Below, one piece after another: positions 17,542 through 26,342 of a DNA stretch of 64,000 bases (positions within the stretch are counted from its first letter, which is position 1; each line of letters opens with the position of its first letter). The DNA is from Novosphingobium sp. SG707 (GTDB taxonomy: Bacteria; Pseudomonadota; Alphaproteobacteria; Sphingomonadales; Sphingomonadaceae): positions 417,006 through 481,005 of the forward strand of contig NZ_JAAZQL010000001.1 of assembly GCF_012275515.1 (NCBI RefSeq), in the 5' to 3' direction. The notes under the pieces were generated by a model, which saw only the letters and a program-made list of their open reading frames with translations, did not search any database and was not told the origin of the DNA. The translations under genes were made by a program, and so were the position numbers.

Positions 17542-19605
17542 TCAGGCTTGCTTGATGAGGTCGGGGTTGATGAGGATGTTGCCGACGTGATCGACGGTGC
17601 CGTTGCAGCCCGCCTCGATCAGCGTGGTGGAGTCCATTTCGACGACGATGGCCGGGCCGGGGATGACATCGCCCGATTGCAGCAGCGCGCGGTCATAGAT
17701 CGCGGCGGGCATCATTGCGCCATCGGCCCAGAGTTCATGGTCGCGGATCTTGGCGCGGTCCAGATTGCCGTCGGACTTGGGCAATTCGGGCGCGGGCAGA
17801 TCGAGCGCAGGCCCCATGGCCACCGCGCGCAGGTTCACCAGTTCATGGGCCGAATCCATGTTGAAGGTGAAGAGACGCAGATGCTCGGCGTCGAAACGGT
17901 CGGTGACGGCCTTCAGGCCATCGCGGCGCAGCGTTTCCGGGTCGATCGAGAGCGGCACTTCAAAGGCCTGCCCTTCATAGCGCACGTCCAGTTCGAACAG
18001 GCTGGTGATGTCGGCCTCGTTGATCCCTTCGGCCAGCAGTTCGGCGCGGGTCTGGCGGGCCATGTCGTCGAGCACGGCGATGACGTCCTCCTCGGCGGTG
18101 TCGGCCACGCGCTTGGAGAAGCTGCGCGCCGTTTCCGTGCGCATCCGCGTGGTGGCATCGCCCAGAGCGCAAAGCACGCCCGGCGAAACCGGCGAGACCG
18201 CAGGCCACGAACCCATCAGTCGCGCCACGGCGTTGACATGGAGCGGACCCGCCCCGCCAAAGCCCATCAGCGCGAAATCACGCGGGTCATAGCCCTGCTG
18301 CACCGAGATCATGCGCAGCGCGCCAAACATGTTCTCGTTGACGATATCGATGATGCCGCGCGCGGCCTCCATCAACCCGATGCCCAGCGCGTCGGCAATG
18401 GTCTGCACCGCCTTTTTCGCGCCCTCGCGGTCCAACTGGAACGTGCCGCCCAGCAGGTTTTCGGGCAGATAGCCCAGCACCACATTGGCGTCGGTCACGG
18501 TCGGCAGCGTGCCGCCCTTCTGATAGGCTACCGGACCCGGCACCGCGCCCGCCGATTGCGGGCCGACACGCAGGGCTTTGGTCAGTTCCGGCACATAGGC
18601 GATCGAGCCGCCGCCCGCGCCCACGGTCTTGACGTCCAGCGCCGAGGCGCGGACCTTCAAATGGCCCACTTCGGTGTCGCGCTGGCGGCGGGCCTCAAGC
18701 CCTTCGATCAGCGCCACGTCGGTGCTGGTGCCGCCCACGTCGAGCGTCAGAATATTCCTGATGCCTGAATTCTTGCCGACCCAGATCGCGCCGGTGACGC
18801 CGCCCGCCGGACCCGACATCAGCAGCGAAACGGGATGCTCTTCCGACTTTTCCGAAGACATCAACCCGCCATCCGAACGCAGCAGCGAAAGCGAACCGGC
18901 CATGCCCGCCCCGCGCAGCTTGTCGCGCAGGTTGCGGACATAGCGGCGCATCACCGGGCGTACGCTGGCATTGGCAACGGTGGTCAGCGTGCGCTCATAT
19001 TCCTGCATTTCGGGCAGGACTTCGTGGGAAAGCGAGACGGGCACATCGGGCATGATCTCTGCGGCCAGTTCGCCCACGCGCTTTTCATGCGCGCCGTTGA
19101 GATAGGCGTTGACGAGGGAAACCGTCAGCGCCTGAACGCCCGCATCGCGCAATTGCGTCAGCGCCGCGCGGATTTCGGCATCGTCAATCGGGCTGATTTC
19201 CTTGCCGTCGGCATCCATGCGCCCGGCGATTTCCAGCGTATCCTGCAGCGCGGCCAGCGGCTCGGGCTTGGGCCATACGATCCATCCCGCCAGACCGCCC
19301 GGCACAAAGGACCGCGCGATCTGCATCACCTGGCGATAGCCCTGCGTGGTGATCAGGCCCACCCGCGCGCCCTTGCCTTCCAGCACGGCATTGGTGGCAA
19401 CCGTCGTGCCGTGCAGGAAGAATTCCACATCCGAAGGGCTGATCCCGGCCTTTTCGCAAATCGCGCTCACGCCGTTCAGGATGCCTTCCGAACTGTCATG
19501 CGGCGTCGAAGGCGTCTTGTGGCGCCAGAATTTGCCGCTGGTCTGGTCGAAAAGCAGGAGGTCGGTGAAGGTCCCTCCAACGTCTACACCCAATCGGTAG
19601 GTCAT
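17542..19605 (-). CDS. Hydantoinase A/oxoprolinase-family ATP-dependent subunit
   Basis: 687 residues from the ATG at 19605, chosen because the conserved start MTYRLGVDVGGTFTD follows at once; an ATG nine codons upstream is possible. The phosphate-binding motif DVGGTFTD is at 8-15 and the second ATPase motif LDVGGTSTDVAL is near the middle, after SGPAGGVTGA. The protein activates the ring amide or ketone with ATP. It is the first gene of the unit running HyuA, HyuB, lyase, alcohol dehydrogenase. Its promoter gap holds operator 5, but that is 159 bp away. Confidence 0.92.
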   Translation of the reverse strand: MTYRLGVDVGGTFTDLLLFDQTSGKFWRHKTPSTPHDSSEGILNGVSAICEKAGISPSDVEFFLHGTTVATNAVLEGKGARVGLITTQGYRQVMQIARSFVPGGLAGWIVWPKPEPLAALQDTLEIAGRMDADGKEISPIDDAEIRAALTQLRDAGVQALTVSLVNAYLNGAHEKRVGELAAEIMPDVPVSLSHEVLPEMQEYERTLTTVANASVRPVMRRYVRNLRDKLRGAGMAGSLSLLRSDGGLMSSEKSEEHPVSLLMSGPAGGVTGAIWVGKNSGIRNILTLDVGGTSTDVALIEGLEARRQRDTEVGHLKVRASALDVKTVGAGGGSIAYVPELTKALRVGPQSAGAVPGPVAYQKGGTLPTVTDANVVLGYLPENLLGGTFQLDREGAKKAVQTIADALGIGLMEAARGIIDIVNENMFGALRMISVQQGYDPRDFALMGFGGAGPLHVNAVARLMGSWPAVSPVSPGVLCALGDATTRMRTETARSFSKRVADTAEEDVIAVLDDMARQTRAELLAEGINEADITSLFELDVRYEGQAFEVPLSIDPETLRRDGLKAVTDRFDAEHLRLFTFNMDSAHELVNLRAVAMGPALDLPAPELPKSDGNLDRAKIRDHELWADGAMMPAAIYDRALLQSGDVIPGPAIVVEMDSTTLIEAGCNGTVDHVGNILINPDLIKQA

Positions 19606-19764
19606 ATTTTCCCCGGCTTCCTTTGGTTTCATGTGCCGGCGGCTGTTGGCCTGGGGCCTTGGCCTGCCGGTTCCAGATGCTCTAAGGCTGTGACGTGATC
19701 GTCAGCGCCAATGGGGTGAAGGCGTAACGCAATCGCCGCGCTTGGCCCGGCTTTGGGCGCGGAC

Positions 19765-19781
19765 TATCCGCCAAGCGAATT
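19765..19781. promoter_or_regulatory. Candidate IclR operator 5 (TATCCG-CCAAG-CGAATT)
   Basis: Ten of 12 arm positions match; the centre differs from the usual ACAGG or ATGGG. It lies between divergent hyuA and aldehyde dehydrogenase genes, 84 bp before the ATG at 19866. Confidence 0.55.
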
Positions 19782-19865
19782 TTTGCCCTCGCGCAGTGGT
19801 CATTCCCCCGGCCCATGGGCAGGTTCACAGCCAAGGCGGACGCGCCAATCATGGAGAAAGTACCG

Positions 19866-21371
19866 ATGGCCCTTGATCTGAACACGCTGCGCAGCGATTC
19901 GCGCGAATTTCTGGCCCGGCGCGGTGCGGGCGAGGGCCTGTTTATCGCAGGGCGCTGGCGCAAGGCCGAAGGTGGGCGCACGCTGCCCACGCTCGACCCC
20001 GCCACCGGCGCGCGGACCGCCGAGATTGCCGCGGCCGGCACCGGTGATGTCGAGGCCGCCGTCGAGGCCGCCCGCGCGGCCCTGCCGCTCTGGCGCGCCA
20101 CGGTGCCGGTTGAGCGCGCGCGCATCCTCTGGAAGATCGCCGATCTGATCGAGGCGCATATTGACGAGCTGGCCGAGCTGGAAACGCTCGATCAGGGCAA
20201 GCCGCTCTATGTCGGGCGCTGGGCCGAAATTCCGGGCGCGGTCAATCAGTTCCGCTTCTTTGCCGGACAGGCGATGACCATCGAGGGCAATACGATCGAA
20301 AGCTCGATCAATTATCAGCCCGCCGGAAAGCAGATGCGGTCCTGGACCTTGCGCGAGGCGGTGGGCGTGGTGGCGGCCATCGTGCCGTGGAATTCGCCGC
20401 TGGTGCTGACCGCGATGAAGCTGGCCCCGGCGCTGGCGGCGGGCTGCACCATCGTGCTGAAACCTGCCGAGGACACCAGCCTGACCGCGCTGCGTCTGGC
20501 CGAACTGATGGCGGAGGCGGGCGTGCCTGCGGGCGTGCTGAACGTGGTGACCGGGCTGGGCAGCGAGACGGGCGCGGCGCTGGCCAATCATCCGGGCGTG
20601 GACAAGGTGGCCTTTACCGGCTCCACCGCCACGGGCCGGGCGATTCTGGATGCGGCCAAGACCAATTTCAAGCGCGTGACGCTGGAACTGGGCGGCAAGT
20701 CGCCCTCGATCGTGATGCCCGATGCTGATCTTGATCTGGCGATTCCGGGCGTGGCCAATGCGATCTTCTTCAATGCAGGGCAAGTCTGCATCGCGGGCAG
20801 CCGCCTCTATGTCCACCGCTCCATCCACGATCAGGTGGTCGAAGGCGTGGCCAATTATGCGCGGAGCATCAAGCTGGGCCACGGCCTATTGCCCGACACC
20901 CAGATGGGCCCGGTGGTTTCGGCCCGCCATGCCGAGCGCGTCGAAGGTTTCCTGACGCGGGCCAAGGCGCAGGGCGCGACCATGCTGGCGGGCGGCGAAC
21001 GCACCGGCGAGGCGGGCACCTTCATCACCCCGACCGTGGTGGTGGACGTAAAGCCCGATTTCGAAATCGTGCGCGAGGAGGTTTTCGGTCCGGTTCTGGT
21101 GGCGCAGCCCTATGACGACATTGAGGAAGTGGTCGCGGCGGCCAATGCCAGCGAATATGGCCTTGCCGCCAGCGTCTGGACCGAAAGCCTGAGCCACGCC
21201 CACCGCATGAGCAGCGACATTCGCGCCGGGACGGTGTGGATCAATTGCCACGCGATGTATGACGCCTCGCTGGCCATCGGCGGGGTCAAGGCATCGGGCT
21301 GGGGCCGCGATTCGGGGCGGCAGGCGATGGACAATTATCTGGAATGGAAGACTGTCTGCGCGGTCGTGTGA
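19866..21371 (+). CDS. NAD(P)-dependent aldehyde dehydrogenase
   Basis: 501 residues from the ATG at 19866, which has GGAGAAAG at good distance; ATGs at 19815 and 19851 in the same frame are less well placed. The catalytic Glu275 (LELGGK) and Cys308 (NAGQVC) are intact, with PWNSPL at 174-179. The sequence is of the betaine/phenylacetaldehyde dehydrogenase broad group. It is a single gene divergent from the hyuA operon, and would oxidise an aldehyde from the same pathway. The substrate is unknown. Confidence 0.93.
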   Translation: MALDLNTLRSDSREFLARRGAGEGLFIAGRWRKAEGGRTLPTLDPATGARTAEIAAAGTGDVEAAVEAARAALPLWRATVPVERARILWKIADLIEAHIDELAELETLDQGKPLYVGRWAEIPGAVNQFRFFAGQAMTIEGNTIESSINYQPAGKQMRSWTLREAVGVVAAIVPWNSPLVLTAMKLAPALAAGCTIVLKPAEDTSLTALRLAELMAEAGVPAGVLNVVTGLGSETGAALANHPGVDKVAFTGSTATGRAILDAAKTNFKRVTLELGGKSPSIVMPDADLDLAIPGVANAIFFNAGQVCIAGSRLYVHRSIHDQVVEGVANYARSIKLGHGLLPDTQMGPVVSARHAERVEGFLTRAKAQGATMLAGGERTGEAGTFITPTVVVDVKPDFEIVREEVFGPVLVAQPYDDIEEVVAAANASEYGLAASVWTESLSHAHRMSSDIRAGTVWINCHAMYDASLAIGGVKASGWGRDSGRQAMDNYLEWKTVCAVV

Positions 21372-21391
21372 CGGGGGCGTATGAGATGATC

Positions 21392-21408
21392 TGCCCGATG
21401 GGCGGATA
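21392..21408. promoter_or_regulatory. Candidate IclR operator 6 (TGCCCG-ATGGG-CGGATA)
   Basis: Ten of 12 arm positions match, with a perfect right arm and the ATGGG centre. It lies in the 109-bp gap after the aldehyde dehydrogenase, 72 bp before the esterase ATG, the same distance as operator 2 from its gene. Confidence 0.65.
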
Positions 21409-21480
21409 GGCGGGGGCGGGGCGTTGTGAAGTGGCCCCGCCGCGCCAGCTTTCCCTTTCCAGTCGAAAGGGAGACAATCC

Positions 21481-22695
21481 ATGCGGGGCCGAAAAGCCAA
21501 ACCGTTCAGCCGCCTGTTACCTATCCTGCTGTGCGCCGGGGCCGCGATGGCCGCCCCCGCCATGGCCCAGAACGCCTCCTGTCAAAAGCCGTGGTTCACC
21601 CCGCAGGCCCCGCCGGTGCAATCCTTCGAGGTGCTGCCCGATGGCCGCGTGACTTTCCGGCTTTGCGCCCCGCTGGCCCATGAAGTGCTGGCCACCAGTT
21701 CGGATGCGGGCGAGGTGATCCCCATGGGCTTTCCGGTGGGCACGCCGCAAGGGCTGACCCTGACCCGCGATGACACCGGATTGTGGAGCGGGACGACCGC
21801 CAAGCCCTTCAAACCCGGCCCTTATCGCTATGCCTTCCGCGTCGATGGGGTCCGCACCGCCGATCCCTATGCGCAGGCTTTTTCGCGCACCCGCTATGGC
21901 ATAGAAGCAGTGCTTGAAGTGCCCGGCAGCCGGTTTCAGGCATGGGACGCGAGCCTGCCCCATGGCGCGGTGGCCAGCGTGGATTACTGGTCGGCTTCGC
22001 TGAAAAGCCGCCGGCGGGCGCATGTCTATACCCCTCCCGGCTATGAAAAGGGCGGCAATCAGCGCTATCCGGTGCTCTATCTGGTCCATGGCGCGGGCGA
22101 CAATGATGAGAGCTGGACCGGGATCGGCCATGCGAACCAGATCCTCGACCGGATGATCGCAGAGGGCAAGGTCAAGCCGATGATCGTGGTCATGCCCGAT
22201 GGCCATACGCCCGATGCGGCCCGCGCGATTGATTTCCACGCCCATGATTTTGGCGATGATCTGACCCGCGACCTGATCCCCCTGATCGACCGGACATATC
22301 GCACCGTGGCCACCGCCGATGCGCGGGCCATGGCGGGCCTGTCGATGGGCGGTTCGCACACGATCCGTGAAGGGCTGACGCGCCCCGGCACTTTCCACTG
22401 GATCGGCATCTTCTCAATGGGCGTGGGCATCGGCAGCCAGACCGGCGTCGATCCCAAGCGGATCGAGGAATTCGCCACGGAGAACGCCGCCGCGCTCAAA
22501 CAGGCGGGGCGCGATATGCATCTGGTCTATTTCGCAATGGGCAAGGAGGATTTCCTTTATGCCTCGGTCAAGCCCACCCGCGAGGTATTCGACCGTTTCG
22601 GCATTGCCCATGTCTATCATGAGAGCGAGGGCGGGCACACCTGGATGAACTGGCGCGATTATCTGGCCGATTTCGCGCCCCGCCTGTTCAAATAG
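21481..22695 (+). CDS. Exported esterase of the feruloyl-esterase/esterase-D type with N-terminal beta-sandwich
   Basis: 404 residues. A signal peptide ends near residue 30 (APAMA-QN). An immunoglobulin-like E-set domain (about 45-150) precedes the catalytic alpha/beta domain (about 170-404). The latter has LVHGAGDNDESWT, the nucleophile S288 in GLSMGGSH and a C-terminal GGHTWMNWR with the likely catalytic His. This layout matches secreted XynZ/Fes-type esterases that cleave aromatic or siderophore esters. It may release the pathway substrate from an ester in the periplasm. It stands alone behind operator 6. Confidence 0.88.
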   Translation: MRGRKAKPFSRLLPILLCAGAAMAAPAMAQNASCQKPWFTPQAPPVQSFEVLPDGRVTFRLCAPLAHEVLATSSDAGEVIPMGFPVGTPQGLTLTRDDTGLWSGTTAKPFKPGPYRYAFRVDGVRTADPYAQAFSRTRYGIEAVLEVPGSRFQAWDASLPHGAVASVDYWSASLKSRRRAHVYTPPGYEKGGNQRYPVLYLVHGAGDNDESWTGIGHANQILDRMIAEGKVKPMIVVMPDGHTPDAARAIDFHAHDFGDDLTRDLIPLIDRTYRTVATADARAMAGLSMGGSHTIREGLTRPGTFHWIGIFSMGVGIGSQTGVDPKRIEEFATENAAALKQAGRDMHLVYFAMGKEDFLYASVKPTREVFDRFGIAHVYHESEGGHTWMNWRDYLADFAPRLFK

Positions 22696-22710
22696 GCCTG
22701 TTCAAATAGG
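22683..22710 (+). repeat. 14-bp tandem duplication across the esterase stop
   Basis: CCTGTTCAAATAGG occurs twice without a gap (22683-22696 and 22697-22710). The first copy holds the stop codon of the esterase; the second duplicates it just outside the gene. It looks like a recent slippage event and has no coding effect. Confidence 0.85.
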
Positions 22711-22713
22711 CCT

Positions 22714-24069
22714 TCAGGCCGCCGCGCCCTTGCGCGCGGCGGCCATCTTGCCCTCGTCCAGATCATAGAGATAGAGAAACACCCCGTTTACCACGAACAT
22801 GGCCGCCGGGATCACCGCATAGCCCATGGTCAGCGCCAGAATCGCGCTGGGCGGCTGCGTCACCAGCTTGCCGCCCATGGTCGGGATATAATGGGCCGCG
22901 CGCAAAAACACGCCCAGCACCGCCACGCCCAGCGCGAAACTGGCCTTTTCCAGCACGGCGGCGGTGGAGGAAAGCAGGCCCTCGCGCCCCATGCCGGTGA
23001 TCGCGCGGTCATAGACCATCGTGTCGCCCAGCATCGAGATCGACATCAGGATCAGCGCCCCCGAACCAAAGCCCGAAGTGATGCCGCGCACAATCAACTC
23101 ACCGTTGCCCGGCGCATGGGGCGCGGCCAGCCAGCTCAGGGCCGTGGCGCAGAAGATGAAGACGCCGATGAGATAGGTGCCCCGCTTGCCGATCTTCTTG
23201 CCGCTCCACACCCAGAGCGGCATGGAAAGCGCCGTGACGATATTCTGCACCGAGGTCAGCAGGATCTGTCCGCCATAGCCCACGCCCAGCACATTGAGCA
23301 GGAAGAGCAGCCCGCAGGAGCCGATGCTGGCAAAGGCGAGGAACTGAAACACTTTGGCGCCCAGCAAGAGCATATAGGGCCGGTTGCGCGTCATCAGCGC
23401 GATCTGGCGGGGCAGGGAAAGGGGCGGCGGGGCATCCGCATGGGCCTCCTCGGCATGGGTGGCCGGAACCGAGAGCACCGTGGCCGTCATCGCGCCAAAG
23501 ATCACCAGCGCCATCACCAGCCCCATCGTGGCATAGGCCGGACCGCCCGCGCCGCCCGCCTTGATGATCGCCGCCGTGCCCGCTGTCGCCAGCATTTGCC
23601 CGATGGACACAAACACCGTGCGGAAGGAAAGCAGGCGGGTCCGCTCGGCAAAGCCTTCGGTCAATTCGGCGGGCAGCGCCATATAGGGCACGGCAAAGAG
23701 CGAATAGGCGGTGGAATAGATCACCTGCGCCGCGATCATATAGGCGATCAGCGCGCCTTGCCCCAGCGCGGGCGGGGCAAACAGCATCAGGAACGAGGCC
23801 GCCGACAGGATCGCACCCGCCAGCATGAACGGGCGGCGGCGGCCCCATTTGCTGCGGCTCTTGTCGCTCATCGAACCGATGATCATATCGACCACCGCAT
23901 CATAGAGCTTGGCCCCCATCATCAGATAGCCCGCGATTTCGGGCGATTGGCCCAGCACCGTGGTCATGAAGGCGGGATAATAGGCCGTGACCGCATTGAG
24001 CATGATCGACACGCCCACCGTGCCGATGCCAAAGCCGAGGCAGGTCTTCATGGGAAGGCGCGCGTTCAT
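22714..24069 (-). CDS. MFS transporter of the GPH/MFS_2 type
   Basis: 451 residues with about twelve hydrophobic segments. The loop SDKSRSKWGRRRPFMLAGA after the second helix is the hallmark of the glycoside-pentoside-hexuronide:cation symporter family, which moves sugars and other organic solutes with protons or sodium across the inner membrane. Its ATG overlaps the stop of the alpha/beta hydrolase (24066-24069). It probably imports or exports the compound handled by the neighbouring enzymes. It is the first of three MFS genes in the window and unlike the other two. Confidence 0.9.
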   Translation of the reverse strand: MNARLPMKTCLGFGIGTVGVSIMLNAVTAYYPAFMTTVLGQSPEIAGYLMMGAKLYDAVVDMIIGSMSDKSRSKWGRRRPFMLAGAILSAASFLMLFAPPALGQGALIAYMIAAQVIYSTAYSLFAVPYMALPAELTEGFAERTRLLSFRTVFVSIGQMLATAGTAAIIKAGGAGGPAYATMGLVMALVIFGAMTATVLSVPATHAEEAHADAPPPLSLPRQIALMTRNRPYMLLLGAKVFQFLAFASIGSCGLLFLLNVLGVGYGGQILLTSVQNIVTALSMPLWVWSGKKIGKRGTYLIGVFIFCATALSWLAAPHAPGNGELIVRGITSGFGSGALILMSISMLGDTMVYDRAITGMGREGLLSSTAAVLEKASFALGVAVLGVFLRAAHYIPTMGGKLVTQPPSAILALTMGYAVIPAAMFVVNGVFLYLYDLDEGKMAAARKGAAA

Positions 24070-24935
24070 GCCTCTTCTCCTTTCAGGAAGGCGAGGATCG
24101 CGGCGGCCTTGGCCGCATCTCCGGGGGGCAGGGCCGCTGCGCGCCCATCAGACAGGATCTCCAGCGCGCGCGCCACCGAGGCATTGAGCAGCGCCAGTTC
24201 GGTTTCCGGCTTGAGCAGGAGCGTTGGCGCGGCGACCAAGGCCATCCGGTCAAAGGCGCGATATTCAAAGGCCGCGATATAGGGCAATGAATAGGTGTCC
24301 CATGACTTGAGCACGTCCAGCGTGATGCGGTGCAGGATCTCAGGCGGCGGCATGGGCACGGACAGACGGTGTCCTGCGTCCTGCATGAAATGGGGAAAGA
24401 ACAGCGCCTGATCGCGGCAGAAGTTGAAGGCCCAGATCAGATGGCGGCCATAGGCGTCGGGTTCGACGCGCGGCGCGTAATTCTCGATCACGGCTGCGCG
24501 CAATTCGTCGTCATATTCGGTGATGCCGTCCAGCACCAGCCGCCGTACCCGATCGCCATGCGCCGCCGCCATTTCGCAGGCGATGCGCGCGCCGGTGTGG
24601 GTGCCGTAAACATCAACCTTGTCGATGCCCAGCGCGTCCAGCATCCGCACCATCGAGCCTGCGAAATAGGCGATATCGGGATGGTCGGGCGCGGGGGCGG
24701 CGCTGTCGCCATTGCCCAGCGTGTCGGGCGCCAGAATCGGCCCCTCATGCCCCGCCGCGCGCAACGCCTGCATCAAAGGCTGGCTGAACCATCCCGAGGC
24801 GGGCGAGGCATGGAGCAGCAGCAGCGGCGTGCCGCTTCCCTCCATCCGGCGCAGGTGGATCTGTCCTTCATCGATGGTGACGAAGGCTCTGGTGATAATG
24901 GGGTGGGTTATGACGGGGGGATCGATCAGGCTCAT
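24066..24935 (-). CDS. Alpha/beta-hydrolase-fold protein with His in place of the nucleophile
   Basis: 289 residues from the ATG at 24935. The fold is clear (LLLLHASPASGWF for the oxyanion loop, ILAPDTLGNGDS), but the nucleophile elbow reads GTHTG (111-115), with His113 where Ser, Cys or Asp is expected. The protein at 47990 has the same change and shares a FxFCRDQxLFFP segment, so the two are paralogues. It may be a lyase, an isomerase, a non-catalytic binder, or a hydrolase using another residue. First gene of a unit with the MFS transporter, divergent from the M24 operon. Confidence 0.87.
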   Translation of the reverse strand: MSLIDPPVITHPIITRAFVTIDEGQIHLRRMEGSGTPLLLLHASPASGWFSQPLMQALRAAGHEGPILAPDTLGNGDSAAPAPDHPDIAYFAGSMVRMLDALGIDKVDVYGTHTGARIACEMAAAHGDRVRRLVLDGITEYDDELRAAVIENYAPRVEPDAYGRHLIWAFNFCRDQALFFPHFMQDAGHRLSVPMPPPEILHRITLDVLKSWDTYSLPYIAAFEYRAFDRMALVAAPTLLLKPETELALLNASVARALEILSDGRAAALPPGDAAKAAAILAFLKGEEA

Positions 24936-24986
24936 GGACAGCGAAGCTAACCCGGCGTGGCGCGCGCACTTGTCGCATCCTGACCT

Positions 24987-25003
24987 TATCCAGCAGGCGG
25001 ATA
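24987..25003. promoter_or_regulatory. Candidate IclR operator 7 (TATCCA-GCAGG-CGGATA)
   Basis: Eleven of 12 arm positions match. It lies midway between divergent genes, 51 bp from the hydrolase ATG (24935) and 52 bp from the M24 ATG (25056), mirroring operator 1. Confidence 0.75.
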
Positions 25004-25055
25004 GAAGCCTTTTGTCGGGGGGCGCAAGCGGCCCCGGCATGGTCAATTCGCCTTC

Positions 25056-26342
25056 ATGTTACACAGCAACGCCTCCGATGATGCCCTGCTGGACGGATTG
25101 AACGCCGCCGGGCCGATCCATCTGGCCGAAGCCTATGCCGTGATGGAGCGGTGGGGGCTGGATGCGTTGGTCTGCGCCCAGCCGGTCAATGTGTTTCACG
25201 CGCTGGGCCATTGGCCCCAGATCGCGCGGACCCGGATCGGCCAGCCCGCAGGAACCTTCGCCATCCTTTCGCGGCGGCAGATCGACAGGCCGGTGCTGGT
25301 CACCAGCCGTTTCCTGCATTTCTATACCTATGCCGACGGGCGCGGCCCGGTTGAGGCCTTCCTCTATGACGATCTGAGCGATGGCGAGGATCTGGGGCAG
25401 AATGGCGATTTTCCGCTTTGCCCGGATCGGGGACTCGCGCCGCTCTCCGCGATGGAGCTGCACCGCTTTGCCATCAGCGCGGCGGCCTTGCGGCACCGGG
25501 CGGCCTATCGCCATGCGGGCGGGGCGCTGGTGGCGGCGCTGCGCGAGATGGGCGCGTGGGGTGGGCGGATCGGCTGGGATGATCCCTTGATCGCGGGCGT
25601 TCTGGCGCGCCATGGGCATGAGGGGCCAAGCATTGCGGCGGACAATGCCATGCGCGAGATCCGCCTGATCAAATCGCCGTTGGAAATCGCGCTGATGCGC
25701 CGCGCCGCCCGCGCCAATGTCGAGGCATTGCAGGCTGTTGCGCAGGGTGTGCGGGCCGGGGCCTCCTACCGCGATCTCCACGCCGTGTTTCGCGCCGAGG
25801 CGGCCGCGCGGGGCAATACGGCGGTGTTCCTCAATGTCGACCGCTCCTCGTCCGAAACCAGCCCGCATCGCATTGCCGATGGGCAGGCGCTGTTCCTCGA
25901 TGCGGTCAGCCATTTTCAGAATTATCACGGCGATTTCGCGCGCACGGTCTTTGTGGGCGAACCCACGCGCGCGGCGGCCCGCGCGGCCGATGCCGCCGCC
26001 TTTGCCTGGCAGGCCGTGCGCGAGGAGATCAGGCCCGGCCTGCGCTTTTCCGACATCGTGCGGATTGGACAGGATGCGCTCAAACGCGGCGAATTTGATG
26101 TTCAGGTCGGCTTTGGCCCGCATTCCTGTGGCCTCGCCCATACGGACGAGCCGGGCGAGGATGCGGGCGGCTTCTGGCGCAAGCCGGATATCGAACTGCG
26201 CCCCGGCATGGTGATTTCGGTTGATTGCCCGGTGCTCGATTCGGGCCTTGGCGGCTCGGCCCATTGCGAAGATCTCGTTCTCATCACGGCCGATGGCTGT
26301 GAAACCATCCATTCCTCTCCTCCAGCGGTGATTGTCGTATGA
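25056..26342 (+). CDS. M24 pita-bread-fold metallohydrolase (Xaa-Pro peptidase/creatinase family), copy 1
   Basis: 428 residues with an N-terminal creatinase-type domain (to about 180) and the pita-bread domain. Likely metal ligands are Asp in LFLDAV, Asp in HGDFART, His in GLAHTDEPG and Glu in AHCEDLVL. The fourth ligand, Glu of the usual EPG motif, is replaced by Asp (ISVDCP). The same change is in the second M24 gene at 58.9 kb. The family covers aminopeptidase P, prolidase, creatinase and DMSP lyase DddP, so a non-peptide C-N or C-S cleavage is possible. Its stop overlaps the next ATG. Confidence 0.88.
   Translation: MLHSNASDDALLDGLNAAGPIHLAEAYAVMERWGLDALVCAQPVNVFHALGHWPQIARTRIGQPAGTFAILSRRQIDRPVLVTSRFLHFYTYADGRGPVEAFLYDDLSDGEDLGQNGDFPLCPDRGLAPLSAMELHRFAISAAALRHRAAYRHAGGALVAALREMGAWGGRIGWDDPLIAGVLARHGHEGPSIAADNAMREIRLIKSPLEIALMRRAARANVEALQAVAQGVRAGASYRDLHAVFRAEAAARGNTAVFLNVDRSSSETSPHRIADGQALFLDAVSHFQNYHGDFARTVFVGEPTRAAARAADAAAFAWQAVREEIRPGLRFSDIVRIGQDALKRGEFDVQVGFGPHSCGLAHTDEPGEDAGGFWRKPDIELRPGMVISVDCPVLDSGLGGSAHCEDLVLITADGCETIHSSPPAVIVV

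Noticed and set aside
15951..17555. Long open frame on the plus strand opposite hyuB
   Set aside because: Composition is rich in His, Arg, Gly and Asp as expected of the reverse frame of a high-GC gene; no domain is recognisable and hyuB on the minus strand is certain.
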